Made by a program: the position numbers and the translations under genes. Below, in pieces: positions 34,101 to 42,770 of a stretch of DNA of 45,795 nt. Where the stretch lies: assembly GCA_031277685.1 (NCBI GenBank), contig JAITLV010000053.1:1-45795 (forward strand), written 5' to 3'. The notes beneath the pieces were generated by a model. It had not been told where the DNA came from. It did no database searches and worked only from the letters and a program-made list of their open reading frames with translations. The stretch's first letter is position 1, and each line of letters begins with the position of its first letter. The stretch is from Sphingobacterium sp. (lineage in GTDB: Bacteria > Bacteroidota > Bacteroidia > Sphingobacteriales > Sphingobacteriaceae).

Positions 34101-34766
34101 CTTTTTGCTTACCCATTTGTGGGGCTTGATAATATGGGGGATCCTATGGTCAAACTCGCTGATGGCACTGTAACCAAGCAACCGAGAATAACGCGTCCGG
34201 ATGACATGAAATATATGGGCACTTATCAGCCCATATGGAATGGCGGCCTCTCCAATATTTTGAATTACAAAAACTGGGGGCTCAGCATAAATACGATATT
34301 CAATTTGGGTCATGTAATGCGCAGGGATGTTAATCAGTTTTATACCGGCCGTCTTACACAAGGCCCCATGGCTGATTTTACCTCGGGAAATGTGCATGCC
34401 GAATTTGCTAACCGTTGGAAGAATACAGGTGACGAAAACATGACCAATATCCCTTCCTACCTGTCCAATGAGTCGATAAGTGAATCCAGACGTGATATTA
34501 CCTACTATACAATGGCCGATGTAAATGTTATCGATGCTTCTTATGTCAAAATGCGCGATGCAACATTAAGTTACCATATCAATGCGGACTTTTTAAAGAA
34601 ATTAAATCTAAACCAAGTTACACTACGGGCACAATTGTCCAATGTGATGCTATGGAAAGCCAACAATGCTGGTATAGATCCCGAATACCAATTCAGTAAT
34701 TCGGGTGTAAGGACGCTTATCGCTAATAATGGAATGCTATCTTTTGGCCTTAATGTTAAATTTTAA
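31128..34766 (+). CDS. SusC/RagA-family TonB-dependent receptor with STN domain
   Basis: The 1212-residue outer-membrane receptor has a long signal region (about 1-45). The STN signalling domain follows (about 47-120), then a carboxypeptidase-regulatory-like domain (about 130-205, DITGRVLDENNKPIEGV), a plug domain (about 220-350, with LYVVDGIPLDDV and ANGVIVITTKKG) and a beta-barrel to the terminal phenylalanine. The STN domain, together with the upstream FecI/FecR pair, means that it senses its own substrate as well as importing it. The SusD partner starts 11 nt downstream. The substrate is not evident because no glycosidase lies in the unit; peptide or glycan uptake are both possible. Confidence 0.96.
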   Translation: MKLNTFNRDLPRISFPKKLLLISRLTTFVLIITLVQVSAKGLAQKITVHAQNTPIENVLQTIRAQSGYGILYERKDIKGYQVTLDLNNSSINEAMSLLVKGLPLSFKIVKNNVVLNKRTTIVSEGQIGKTVEIDITGRVLDENNKPIEGVSVSIGDTKKATVTDTNGQFYFSGIAPDATLIFKGINIETYEIKLQGQTDLNVIHLKTKTNQLDEVSIIVNTGYQTISQERSTGSFAKPDMDVLRNRNGSTNILERLDGLIPGLTVNKAPSASKNPFLVRGLATIGDSPLGGNISLTNRNPLYVVDGIPLDDVSLINPQDVDDITVLRDANAASIWGARAANGVIVITTKKGIASDKVKIQYDGYINIGNRPDLAYMPTLDSRQFIQAANEVFDPVVYPWYAVSAYPDYYFGVPPHERILYDQYAGSLSATQAKKSLDSLASLNNKSQIRELWYRPAMQMNHTVSLTGGSEKYTFYVSGAFTDIKNNKPGEVHNTFKINGRQDFRFGKYIHLSLITDLSNTINSNQQTINVDSRFLPYQLFRDQRGQNLSMPYMQSLSDETRIDYQDLSRISLDYNPLDEYNYSYGKKNTFMSRNILGLDVKITKGLRLESTFSYLREAGRSELYNDPKSYAVRSELAQFTVAPNTSSTPIYYLPTNGGTFMVDHSNQKNWTVRNQLVYDTEWKDQDHQLILLVGQEVQEQLTLLNGSKVRGYNTLLQTYGPVDYATLGSIGLPAAVWPNSFSGSILSNDAFSQEQFQTRFTSYYANGGYTYSKKYSINTSIRFDQSNLFGLDKSAQNRPVYSIGGRWELGAEDFIKRIGWFDQMALRTTYGITGNSPMPGTAASHDIITVEPSPFFPGGIGSYISTASNPDLSWERTAVINLGLDFKVFNSRLQGSLDFYQKNTSNLIGNMLTNGFTGYSSIIGNVGDMRNNGIEFALRSRNISKANFSWNTSLNLSYNKNRLTKYNQYVPITSGSRLTLQNFMENYPAFALFAYPFVGLDNMGDPMVKLADGTVTKQPRITRPDDMKYMGTYQPIWNGGLSNILNYKNWGLSINTIFNLGHVMRRDVNQFYTGRLTQGPMADFTSGNVHAEFANRWKNTGDENMTNIPSYLSNESISESRRDITYYTMADVNVIDASYVKMRDATLSYHINADFLKKLNLNQVTLRAQLSNVMLWKANNAGIDPEYQFSNSGVRTLIANNGMLSFGLNVKF

Positions 34767-34777
34767 AGCAAAATAAA

Positions 34778-36220
34778 ATGAATCCTATAAATAAGAATAT
34801 CGCAGCATCATTTGCCCTTATGCTTTTCGTAACCGCACTTGGCTCATGTAAAAAAAGTTTTTTGGAGATTGAACCCAAGGGTAAATTGATCGCACAGACA
34901 ATCGCTGATTATGATCTGCTACTAAATAACCTTCGGTTATTAAACATGGGCACCAACGGACAGGTGCCTATGGGCGATGAGCTCGTTGCCGTAGAACCGT
35001 ACTTTGGTAATGCAGCGTTAAGAACACAGCGGTTGTTTCGTTGGGATGACACCATCTATGAAGCCAATGACGATGCCCCGGAAATGACAATCCCTATGAC
35101 AAACCTTTATCTCTACAATAAAATTATATCAGAAGTGCCCGACATAAAGGAAGGTACCGAACAGCAAAAAGCATCACTGATTGCTGAGGCCAGAGCGGGA
35201 CGAGCCTGGATCTATTTTATGCTGATCAACTATTATGGGAAACCTTATAATAATACGACATCGGCGACTGATCCTGGTTTTCCCATAATTACCACTAGTG
35301 ATGTTACAGCGACAAAATTTACGCGCGCTTCGGTGAAAGAAGTATACGATTTTATACTCACAGATTTGATCGCCTCCATGCCCAATCTGCCTGCGCAAAC
35401 AAGTAGCCGGGTGAGGATGTCTCATGCAGCTGCTGCGGGTATTTTAGGAAAGGTATACGTATTTATGGGTAAATTCCAAGAGGCTCTTCCCCATTTGAAC
35501 ACCACTATAGAAGAAGCTTCAAAGGGAACTATTCCTGTAAATCTATATGATTACAATATAACTCTAGGACCGGGAGGTTCATTTTTGCCTATCACCAGTC
35601 GCGGAGCATCATTTCCAACTGTTCCAAACAACCAAGAGATACTTTATGGTAAACAGACGTCAAATTTCTGGCAGTATAATGCCAATGAATTCGTATTAAG
35701 CGCACAAACTAGCGCGTTATATGCCGCCGGTGATGTCCGTTTGAAATTATACAACAAAAATGCCTATAATGGTAAGGCTTATTTACCTGGCTTACTACGT
35801 AGAGCGGCCTCTTCAAGTGCTCAGATAGGCGTTATGATTAGTGATATATATCTGTTGAGGGCGGAATGTAAAGCCCGATTGGGAAATCTTTCAGGTGCAA
35901 AAGCGGATCTAGCATTTTTTCGTTCAAAACGGATGCCCGCTGATATGGCAGCGGTTCCCGAATCAATCGCAGCACAGCAATTTTCAATGATACAATTTGT
36001 GTTCGATGAACGTATCCGCGAGTATGCCGCTCAGGGGTACCGTTGGTTCGATATGCGGCGGCTTTCTGTAGATCCTCTTTTTTCAGATTTGACCTATAAA
36101 CATCTACGCTATGATACAGATGGTACAATTCAAACATTTACGCTTCGTCCCGAGCGATTAGTCCTGCGTTTTCCGCAAAAAATTATGGATCAAAATCCGG
36201 GTATGCAGAATAATCCTTAA
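34778..36220 (+). CDS. SusD/RagB-family nutrient-binding lipoprotein
   Basis: This 480-residue lipoprotein (signal ending ALGSC, C24) is the surface lid of the SusC transporter. SusD family features are visible: FLEIEPKG after the anchor, the TPR-like segment with RAGRAWIYFMLINYYGKPY (about 140-160), AAAAGILGKVYVFMGKFQEAL (about 213-233), and the C-terminal DERIREYAAQGYRWFDMRRL (about 410-430). It is translated just after susC and 12 nt before the first TlpA-like gene, so all belong to one operon. It is slightly shorter than many SusD proteins. Confidence 0.94.
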   Translation: MNPINKNIAASFALMLFVTALGSCKKSFLEIEPKGKLIAQTIADYDLLLNNLRLLNMGTNGQVPMGDELVAVEPYFGNAALRTQRLFRWDDTIYEANDDAPEMTIPMTNLYLYNKIISEVPDIKEGTEQQKASLIAEARAGRAWIYFMLINYYGKPYNNTTSATDPGFPIITTSDVTATKFTRASVKEVYDFILTDLIASMPNLPAQTSSRVRMSHAAAAGILGKVYVFMGKFQEALPHLNTTIEEASKGTIPVNLYDYNITLGPGGSFLPITSRGASFPTVPNNQEILYGKQTSNFWQYNANEFVLSAQTSALYAAGDVRLKLYNKNAYNGKAYLPGLLRRAASSSAQIGVMISDIYLLRAECKARLGNLSGAKADLAFFRSKRMPADMAAVPESIAAQQFSMIQFVFDERIREYAAQGYRWFDMRRLSVDPLFSDLTYKHLRYDTDGTIQTFTLRPERLVLRFPQKIMDQNPGMQNNP

Positions 36221-36232
36221 TCAACGATAATT

Positions 36233-37354
36233 ATGAAACATTATTTAAAACGAATTACACTGACCTTGTGTTTTTTTCTTCCCTTATTTGCGCAAGGCCA
36301 AAATAGAGGTTTCTCAATAGACGTCAAACTCGAAAAATTGCCTGCGACAGCCATGGCCTATCTCATTTATACGCCTTATGATGAACGAAAAATAGATTCC
36401 GTCCAAGCAGTCAATGGTAGATTTGTCTTTAAAGGCGATATTGAAGAAGTTACGAGTGCCTATTTGCTTTTAAGCCCTAAGGGTGACGGAATGCGAGGCA
36501 GGAACTCCAGCGATCTACGTATCTTCCTTGAACCTGGCCCTATCCATATCTATGGTGTGGAATCACTAAATGGTGCTATTGTAAAAGCTGGTCAGGTAAA
36601 TTCCGATCATACAGCTTTAAATTTACGTTTGAAACCAATTCGCCTGACTGAAAAAAAACTATACACAGCCTTACAAACTGCAGAGGGGGAACAAAACGAA
36701 AAAATAAAGCTGCAGTTGGCCGAATGTATGAAACAAAAAAAACAGGTTTATGAAGATTTTATTAGTAACAATCCCGACCATTTTATGAGTTTTTTTGCAT
36801 TGAAAGCCAAGGAGGGGGCCGTGCCACAAGTGGAAGAACTTGAGCCCTATTTCAATATGTTAGATCCTAAAATCAGAAAAAGTAAGGCCGGAACCGTCTA
36901 TAGTTCATATCTCGCCACACTCAAAGCAGTGGGGATTGGAATAATTGCACCGCAATTTGCAATCCCTGATACCAATGGTACAATAATAAATTTATCCAAC
37001 TTCAAGGGCAAATATGTACTCGTGGATTTTTGGGCGAGCTGGTGCAAACCATGTAGGGAAGAAAATCCCAATTTGCGCAAGGCTTACGTGGACTATAAAA
37101 ACAAGGGACTTGAAATAATAAGCATATCTCTGGATTACCCTAATGGAAGAAAAGCGTGGACTGAAGCGATTAGAAATGATCAACTTGAATGGACTCAGGT
37201 TTCAGAACTGCTTGGCTGGAAAGGCGAAACCATTACAGCTTATTTTGTCAAGGCTATTCCGCAGAATTTTCTGCTTGATCCACAAGGAAAAATTATAGCC
37301 AAGGATCTGAGGGGTGCAGCACTTCAAGAAAAACTAGAAGAGATCTATAAATAG
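36233..37354 (+). CDS. TlpA-like thioredoxin with N-terminal DUF4369-type domain (first copy)
   Basis: The 373-residue exported protein has a signal peptide ending LFAQGQ (about residue 23), a beta-rich DUF4369-like domain (about 25-130), a helical linker, and a TlpA/ResA-like thioredoxin domain (about 235-373) with the active site FWASWCKPC (C271 and C274) and a conserved AIPQNFLLDP cis-proline loop. It should reduce disulfides in the periplasm. It follows susD by 12 nt. A paralogue follows after 160 bp. Thioredoxins of this type are common beside SusCD pairs, perhaps to process or protect disulfide-containing substrates. Confidence 0.92.
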   Translation: MKHYLKRITLTLCFFLPLFAQGQNRGFSIDVKLEKLPATAMAYLIYTPYDERKIDSVQAVNGRFVFKGDIEEVTSAYLLLSPKGDGMRGRNSSDLRIFLEPGPIHIYGVESLNGAIVKAGQVNSDHTALNLRLKPIRLTEKKLYTALQTAEGEQNEKIKLQLAECMKQKKQVYEDFISNNPDHFMSFFALKAKEGAVPQVEELEPYFNMLDPKIRKSKAGTVYSSYLATLKAVGIGIIAPQFAIPDTNGTIINLSNFKGKYVLVDFWASWCKPCREENPNLRKAYVDYKNKGLEIISISLDYPNGRKAWTEAIRNDQLEWTQVSELLGWKGETITAYFVKAIPQNFLLDPQGKIIAKDLRGAALQEKLEEIYK

Positions 37355-37514
37355 AAAACGAAATTGTACCAGACGGTGATACAACGATTATGATTTATTC
37401 AAACCGAATGATTCAAATAAATTTAATTCACGAATAGCTTCAAAAACATCAATTTCATAAGTAAACGAACTCATATAGAATGACGAGATTAAATATCAGT
37501 AAATAATTAAAAAG

Positions 37515-38666
37515 ATGAAAAATTTATTTAAATTGACTTTAGCATTGTTGATTGGAACATGCTCATCATTATTTGCCCAAAGTGGAAAATTCATCCTAAA
37601 CGGTAAGGTTGGCAATTATTCACATCCAGCGAAGGCATTTTTAATGTATACAGATACCGCAGGCCAGCTAACCACCGATTCGACTTTTCTCCAAAACGGA
37701 CATTTTAGCTTCAATGGGACAATTGATTACCCAAAGGAGGCCTGGGTTATTTTAAATACAAAAGGAGGCAGTTCACTAGATGTGTCTTGGGACTGGCGGA
37801 ATTTTGTGTTGTTTTATCTTGAACCCGGCACACTGACGCTGAGCAGTCCAGACAGCACAATCTTTCGGGCAGTCATTAAAGGTGGTCCTATAAATAGAGA
37901 TAATGAGGAATTAAGAATTGCTATCGCTCCCTTTCAGCAGCAACAAAATGATGCTTACGACGGCTATTATGCAGCCTCTCCAGAAGAGCAGAAGTCAAGA
38001 AAATTTCTAGATGCTATGGATAAAACGGTTAATAAATCTATGGATGGCCGGAAATTGATCTGGAAAGAATTTATCAAAAAGAATCCTTCTTCATTTCGTA
38101 GCATATACGCGCTTCAAGGGTACGCTGGGGCTACTCCGGATGTTCAGGACGTTGAACCGCTTTTCAACTCACTTTCTCCGGAAATTAAGAGCAGCAAGCC
38201 TGGTGTAAAGTTTGCCAAATTGCTGGAAAAGATGAAAACTTATGGTGTGGGTGCGATGGCTGCTGACTTTACCCAGGTAGATACAGCAGGTAAGGCAGTA
38301 TCATTGTCCGATTTTAAAGGGAAATATGTGCTAATTGATTTCTGGGCCAGTTGGTGCGGTCCTTGTCGCGCAGAGAACCCTAATGTTGTAAATGCTTATC
38401 ATAAATTTAAGGATAAAAATTTCACTATAATCGGCGTCTCCCTTGATCGTTCCAGAGAAAATTGGCTAAAAGCCATCAAAGATGATCAGCTCCTCTGGAC
38501 ACAAGTATCTGACCTCAAATTTTGGAATAATGCTGTTGCAAAATTATATGCGATAAACGCAATTCCACAAAATGTGCTGGTTGATCCCAAAGGAAAGATC
38601 ATAGGACGTAATCTAACCGGCGTAGCTCTGGCAGAGAAACTTGAAAAGTTGCTTGGGAAAATGTGA
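37515..38666 (+). CDS. TlpA-like thioredoxin with N-terminal DUF4369-type domain (second copy)
   Basis: The 383-residue paralogue of the preceding protein has the same design: signal peptide ending LFAQ (about residue 22), a DUF4369-like beta domain, a linker and a TlpA-like domain with FWASWCGPC (C281 and C284) and AIPQNVLVDP. The active-site dipeptide is GP here and KP in the first copy, which suggests different redox potentials. The 160-bp gap before it shows no clear promoter or terminator, so it may be the last gene of the SusCD operon. A terminator lies about 100 nt after it. Confidence 0.92.
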   Translation: MKNLFKLTLALLIGTCSSLFAQSGKFILNGKVGNYSHPAKAFLMYTDTAGQLTTDSTFLQNGHFSFNGTIDYPKEAWVILNTKGGSSLDVSWDWRNFVLFYLEPGTLTLSSPDSTIFRAVIKGGPINRDNEELRIAIAPFQQQQNDAYDGYYAASPEEQKSRKFLDAMDKTVNKSMDGRKLIWKEFIKKNPSSFRSIYALQGYAGATPDVQDVEPLFNSLSPEIKSSKPGVKFAKLLEKMKTYGVGAMAADFTQVDTAGKAVSLSDFKGKYVLIDFWASWCGPCRAENPNVVNAYHKFKDKNFTIIGVSLDRSRENWLKAIKDDQLLWTQVSDLKFWNNAVAKLYAINAIPQNVLVDPKGKIIGRNLTGVALAEKLEKLLGKM

Positions 38667-38767
38667 TCTTACAATATACTAAATGAGAACGTTCCTGATA
38701 TTGTTACATCAGCTTGAGTAAATTACTAGTATAAGGGGCTATTGATTTGATTTTTAAATCGTAAGAC

Positions 38768-38834
38768 ACTGAAAAAAAGTATAAATCCACTCACTGGTAC
38801 TTAGAGTTTCTGTGAGTGGGTTTATACTTTCAGT
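38768..38834. terminator. Terminator between the TlpA-like gene and glyS
   Basis: A 16-bp stem with one G-T pair (38779-38794 with 38812-38827) and complementary outer ACTGAAA/TTTCAGT ends has a 17-nt loop. A-rich and T-rich flanks fit use from either side of this convergent gene pair. Confidence 0.7.
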
Positions 38835-38878
38835 CGATTTTTGAGACAGTTTCTTTTCTGTCATCAGACAAATTAAAT

Positions 38879-40348
38879 CTATATCAATTTTTTTAGCAGA
38901 GTATTCCAACCTGCTAAATCATTTAAAATTCGTTCAAGGTCAGCGATGGCTACCCGTTCTTGTGCCATTGTATCGCGGTGGCGGATTGTTACAGTATTAT
39001 CTTCCAAAGAATCATAATCCACTGTAATACAGATTGGCGTTCCTATGGCATCTTGGCGACGGTAACGTTTTCCAATAGCATCTTTTTCATCATATTGAAC
39101 ATTGTAGTCCAATTTTAATGTATTGAGAATCTCACGCGCCTTTTCTGGTAAACCATCTTTTTTGGTCAATGGTAAAATTGCCGCTTTCACTGGTGCCAAT
39201 GCTGGCGGGAATTTCAATACCACACGGGAATCTTGTTTTTCTGCTGTAGAAAGATCTTCTGTTACCAAAGAATTACATAAAACAGTCAGGAACAGACGAT
39301 CTAATCCGATCGAAGTCTCGATGACATAAGGAATGTAGTTTTGATTGATCTCCGGATCAAAATATTGCATTTTCTTTTTAGAAAATTCTTGATGCTGTTT
39401 CAAGTCAAAATCCGTACGGGAGTGGATACCTTCTACTTCTTTGAATCCAAATGGGAAATTAAACTCGATATCCACAGCGGCATTGGCATAATGCGCTAAT
39501 TTATCGTGGTCGTGGTAACGGTAGTTGGCCGGATCAAATCCCAATGCGAGATGCCATTTCAGACGGGTTTCTTTCCATTTGTTGTACCATTCCAGTTCAG
39601 TGCCAGGGCGACAGAAGAATTGCATTTCCATTTGTTCAAATTCACGCATACGCATGATAAACTGGCGTGCAATGACTTCATTACGGAAAGCTTTTCCGAT
39701 CTGAGCAATACCGAAAGGAACTTTCATGCGACCTGTCTTCTGAACGTTCAGGAAATTAACGAAAATACCCTGCGCAGTTTCTGGACGCAGGTAAACCTGA
39801 TCTGCTCCATCCGCCATCGCACCCATTTGGGTAGCAAACATCAAATTAAATTGACGTACTTCGGTCCAATTCTTGGTGCCCGAAACTGGACAAACGATGT
39901 TATGTTCCTCAATGATCGATTTTAAACCAGCAAGATCGTCTGCATTCAATGCTGTATTTAAGGCATCCAAAAGCGCTGCCGCTTCTGCTGTCTTTCCATC
40001 AGCTTCGTAACGGGCGATCTTATCTTCGATCAATTGGTCGGCACGGTAACGTTTTTTCGAATCTTTATTATCGATCATTGGGTCATTGAACCCATCCACG
40101 TGACCGGATGCTTTCCAGGTTGTCGGGTGCATGAAAATTGCGGCATCGATACCGACAATATTTTCGTGCAGCTGCACCATAGATTTCCACCAATAAGTCT
40201 TTAGGTTGTTTTTAAGTTCAGAACCTAATTGACCGTAATCATAGACGGCACTTAATCCGTCATATATTTCGCTCGATTGGAATACAAAACCGTATTCCTT
40301 CGCGTGTGATACTACACTTTTGAAAAAATCGTCTGTCTGTTTGCTCAT
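38879..40348 (-). CDS. glyS: Glycine--tRNA ligase (single-chain, eukaryote-like type)
   Basis: The 489-residue class II synthetase charges tRNA-Gly as a homodimer, the form used by Bacteroidota in place of the two-subunit glyQ/glyS enzyme. Visible are the N-terminal SSEIYDGLSAVYDYGQLG, motif 2 (IGKAFRNEV ... MREFEQMEMQFF), motif 3 (ETSIGLDRLFLTVL) and a C-terminal anticodon-binding domain (about 385-480, with RYRRQDAIGTP). The insert at about 70-150 is usual for the family. The ATG at 40346-40348 is used; an in-frame TTG 9 nt upstream lies inside a perfect TATATTTG -7 element and cannot be the start if that promoter is used. The message is then probably leaderless. Confidence 0.97.
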   Translation of the reverse strand: MSKQTDDFFKSVVSHAKEYGFVFQSSEIYDGLSAVYDYGQLGSELKNNLKTYWWKSMVQLHENIVGIDAAIFMHPTTWKASGHVDGFNDPMIDNKDSKKRYRADQLIEDKIARYEADGKTAEAAALLDALNTALNADDLAGLKSIIEEHNIVCPVSGTKNWTEVRQFNLMFATQMGAMADGADQVYLRPETAQGIFVNFLNVQKTGRMKVPFGIAQIGKAFRNEVIARQFIMRMREFEQMEMQFFCRPGTELEWYNKWKETRLKWHLALGFDPANYRYHDHDKLAHYANAAVDIEFNFPFGFKEVEGIHSRTDFDLKQHQEFSKKKMQYFDPEINQNYIPYVIETSIGLDRLFLTVLCNSLVTEDLSTAEKQDSRVVLKFPPALAPVKAAILPLTKKDGLPEKAREILNTLKLDYNVQYDEKDAIGKRYRRQDAIGTPICITVDYDSLEDNTVTIRHRDTMAQERVAIADLERILNDLAGWNTLLKKLI

Positions 40349-40354
40349 AAGTGG

Positions 40355-40362
40355 CAAATATA
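40355..40362 (-). promoter_or_regulatory. Probable -7 element of glyS
   Basis: The minus strand reads TATATTTG, a perfect TAnnTTTG match, ending 6 nt before the glyS ATG. Upstream on the same strand lie several AATACT repeats, one of which belongs to a 21-bp sequence also found before the gene at 6013. Confidence 0.5.
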
Positions 40363-40438
40363 GATATTAGTATTTAGATTTTAGTATTGCGTATGGAGTA
40401 TTTAGATTTTCTACCTACTCTTTATTCAAGCCTGAGAC

Positions 40439-40906
40439 TTATTTAGTTATCCCTAGATCGCGAATCTGCTGGGATGCGTTTTTGTTGTCTACTTTTGTAA
40501 TAATATGTTGAATGACACCTTGTTCATCGATGACAAAGGTTGTGCGTGCTGTACCCATATATTTTTTACCATACATGTTTTTCTCTACCCATACACCATA
40601 AGCTTCCACGAGACTTTTGTCCTCGTCGACAAGGAGCTGGAACGGTAATTCGTGTTTGGTGATAAATTTTTTATGGGATGCTTCGTTATCCACACTGACA
40701 CCAATGATCTCAAAACCGTCCTTTTTCAATGATTGATAGTTGTCCCTAAAGTTGCAGGCCTCAGTTGTACATCCGGGGGTGTTGTCTTTGGGATAGAAGT
40801 AAAGAATAACTTTTTTCCCTTTGAAATCCGAAAGATGTACCGTTTCACCATTTTGATTTTTTGCACTGAAATCCGGTGCTTGTTGTCCTATTTCTAGTGT
40901 TGCCAT
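40439..40906 (-). CDS. bcp: Thioredoxin-dependent peroxiredoxin, BCP type
   Basis: The 155-residue peroxiredoxin reduces peroxides with thioredoxin as reductant. The peroxidatic cysteine is C46 in the motif PKDNTPGCTTEAC and the resolving cysteine is C51, the classic five-residue BCP spacing. Length and the ARTTFVID loop are normal. It lies 90 nt upstream of glyS and 128 nt downstream of the M23 peptidase gene, with a hairpin between it and the latter, so it probably has its own promoter. No TAnnTTTG element was clear. Confidence 0.95.
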   Translation of the reverse strand: MATLEIGQQAPDFSAKNQNGETVHLSDFKGKKVILYFYPKDNTPGCTTEACNFRDNYQSLKKDGFEIIGVSVDNEASHKKFITKHELPFQLLVDEDKSLVEAYGVWVEKNMYGKKYMGTARTTFVIDEQGVIQHIITKVDNKNASQQIRDLGITK

Positions 40907-41017
40907 ATGTATTTCGATTTAGTCGATTAAGATACGATATTATCCGATGAAAACCCACCCTGAGTTTTAAGACCTGAGCGTAAAAAATATGCATGCATAA
41001 AAGCTTAGGAGGGATCT

Positions 41018-41052
41018 GCTTCTTTCAGTAGACATTATCTACTGAAAGAAGC
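41018..41052 (-). terminator. Hairpin at the end of the M23 peptidase gene
   Basis: Arms 41018-41032 and 41038-41052 are perfect over 15 bp with a 5-nt loop. The upstream arm is made of the last five sense codons of the gene and the TAA stop (41035-41037) sits in the loop. No T-run follows, so it may act as an mRNA 3' stabiliser as well as, or instead of, a terminator. Confidence 0.6.
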
Positions 41053-42759
41053 TTCGTATATCTTTAAATTTCCTTTATTGTCTTTTACTTCTAGTTTAAA
41101 GCTGTGCGTTCCACTGCTTAGACTAGATTCAAATTCGTGCCAGAGGTGTCTTGTTTTAGGGTCATATTTCATCAGGGCCCACTTTCCATCTATATAGGCA
41201 TCGAAAGTATCTATTCCGGAGAGATTATCGCTAATGCTGAAATCTATGGAGCGTTGATTAGAAACGTTCTTGCCATCGGTCAGGTTACGTGCAGTGATGG
41301 TGGGGGCAACGGTATCTACAGCGATATAGAAGCCACCAAATTCACGAACATTGGCTACAACCCAACTATTTTCGTATTTTCCCCCTTGTGCTCCGCCATC
41401 TGTAGAGACGATCAACGCTTTACTATATAGGCTTTCCGGCAAGCTATCGTCGGGTTTGATCATCAGTTTGTAATAGCCAAATACGGGGGTATAACTATTG
41501 TGGATATACTGTATCGCCGAATAACCTTTAGCTAGTTTAGCACCTTGCGAATAATTAAAATAGAGATCGTTGTAAAGGATATTTTTACCCATATAAATAC
41601 GTGCATTTTCAGCCTCATATTTGTTTTCATCAGCATAATGAAACATTTTGAGTCCTTCAGCTGCCTTGCGGTTGATGGATAATGATGGGTTGTTCTGGAC
41701 TTTAAAGTTGAGCTCGCTCGTATTGCCTTGAACATCTTTGACCACATATTTTATATCATGTACCTCATTGTCCCTCAGTTCGATCATGCCCAGATTGTCC
41801 AGTTGCTTATAGATATTGATTGGATTATTGGGATCTTTAAAGCTTTTCTGTATCCGGACGCCTGATTTTTTAAGGTAGGGGTAATCTATATAAGATTGAA
41901 TGGCACGGGTTTGGTCAAAAGGAATGGATTCAAACAGGACGGTGCTGATATTTCTGTTGTCAAGAAATAGCTCTATGGAATACACGCCATAGGTAAATGA
42001 GATACCGCCACGTCTGTCCACCGTGTTGATACCCAGACCAAAGTTGCCATTGACAGGGATGGGAGCGCCTGATGCCAGACTATACATGCCATTACCTGTC
42101 GATCGGATCGTTTGATGCCTGCGGGGGGTATTCTCGTCAAAAATCTCACGACCGAGATCATAAACGGTTATACCTCTTATCAAGGGTTTAACACCATCAG
42201 GAAATAACAGCCCGAATAGCTGAGGATTTAGCGGCAGTTGTGCCTTGGTGTCACGGATCTCAAAATGCAGATGTGGTCCTGCTGAGCCACCTGTATTTCC
42301 GGAGTTGGCAATAAACTCGCCTTTTTTGACCGGTACTTGGTAGGGTTTTAGGAATACATCAACATCAAAACGCTTTTGTTTGTACTGTTCGTCTTTTATG
42401 ATGTTTGCCAGATCTGCATTAAAACTCTCCAAATGCATGTACACCGAGGTGTAGCCATTCGGGTGGTCAATGTAAACATAATTGCCACCGCCGCCGATCT
42501 GTACACGGACGCGGGATACAAAACCTTCTGCCGCCGCATGTACGGGAATATTGATACGTTGCTGGGTGCGATAATCATCACCACCATGAAAATGTGTAGC
42601 CCGTAACTCGCCGAATGATCCTGATGCCTGCGGGGCAATATCCATTGGACGTACAAAATAATTTTGTGGATAATTGCGGCTTTTGATAATATCTTGGGCT
42701 TGGACAAGGTTAACCGCCAATGTCAATATCCCCAGTAAAACTGATGTTTTTTTTAGCAT
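41035..42759 (-). CDS. M23-family metallopeptidase (LytM-like)
   Basis: The 574-residue exported protein has a signal peptide ending LVQAQ (residue 22). An M23 peptidase domain follows (about 45-175), with zinc ligands H58 and D62 (HGGDD) and H163-L-H165 (GPHLHFEIRD), plus H109 in YMHLE. These enzymes cut peptide bonds in cell-wall peptidoglycan or other glycine-rich peptides. About 400 C-terminal residues form beta-rich domains without known motif, probably for envelope placement. The gene begins 11 nt after the fumarylacetoacetate-hydrolase-family gene, with AGAGG before the ATG, so the two form an operon although their functions are unrelated. Confidence 0.92.
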   Translation of the reverse strand: MLKKTSVLLGILTLAVNLVQAQDIIKSRNYPQNYFVRPMDIAPQASGSFGELRATHFHGGDDYRTQQRINIPVHAAAEGFVSRVRVQIGGGGNYVYIDHPNGYTSVYMHLESFNADLANIIKDEQYKQKRFDVDVFLKPYQVPVKKGEFIANSGNTGGSAGPHLHFEIRDTKAQLPLNPQLFGLLFPDGVKPLIRGITVYDLGREIFDENTPRRHQTIRSTGNGMYSLASGAPIPVNGNFGLGINTVDRRGGISFTYGVYSIELFLDNRNISTVLFESIPFDQTRAIQSYIDYPYLKKSGVRIQKSFKDPNNPINIYKQLDNLGMIELRDNEVHDIKYVVKDVQGNTSELNFKVQNNPSLSINRKAAEGLKMFHYADENKYEAENARIYMGKNILYNDLYFNYSQGAKLAKGYSAIQYIHNSYTPVFGYYKLMIKPDDSLPESLYSKALIVSTDGGAQGGKYENSWVVANVREFGGFYIAVDTVAPTITARNLTDGKNVSNQRSIDFSISDNLSGIDTFDAYIDGKWALMKYDPKTRHLWHEFESSLSSGTHSFKLEVKDNKGNLKIYEASFSR

Positions 42760-42770
42760 ACCCTCTTCCT

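Noticed and set aside
39506..39925. 139-codon frame opposite to glyS
   Set aside because: It is a shadow of a strongly conserved synthetase; composition follows the antisense of the real codons.
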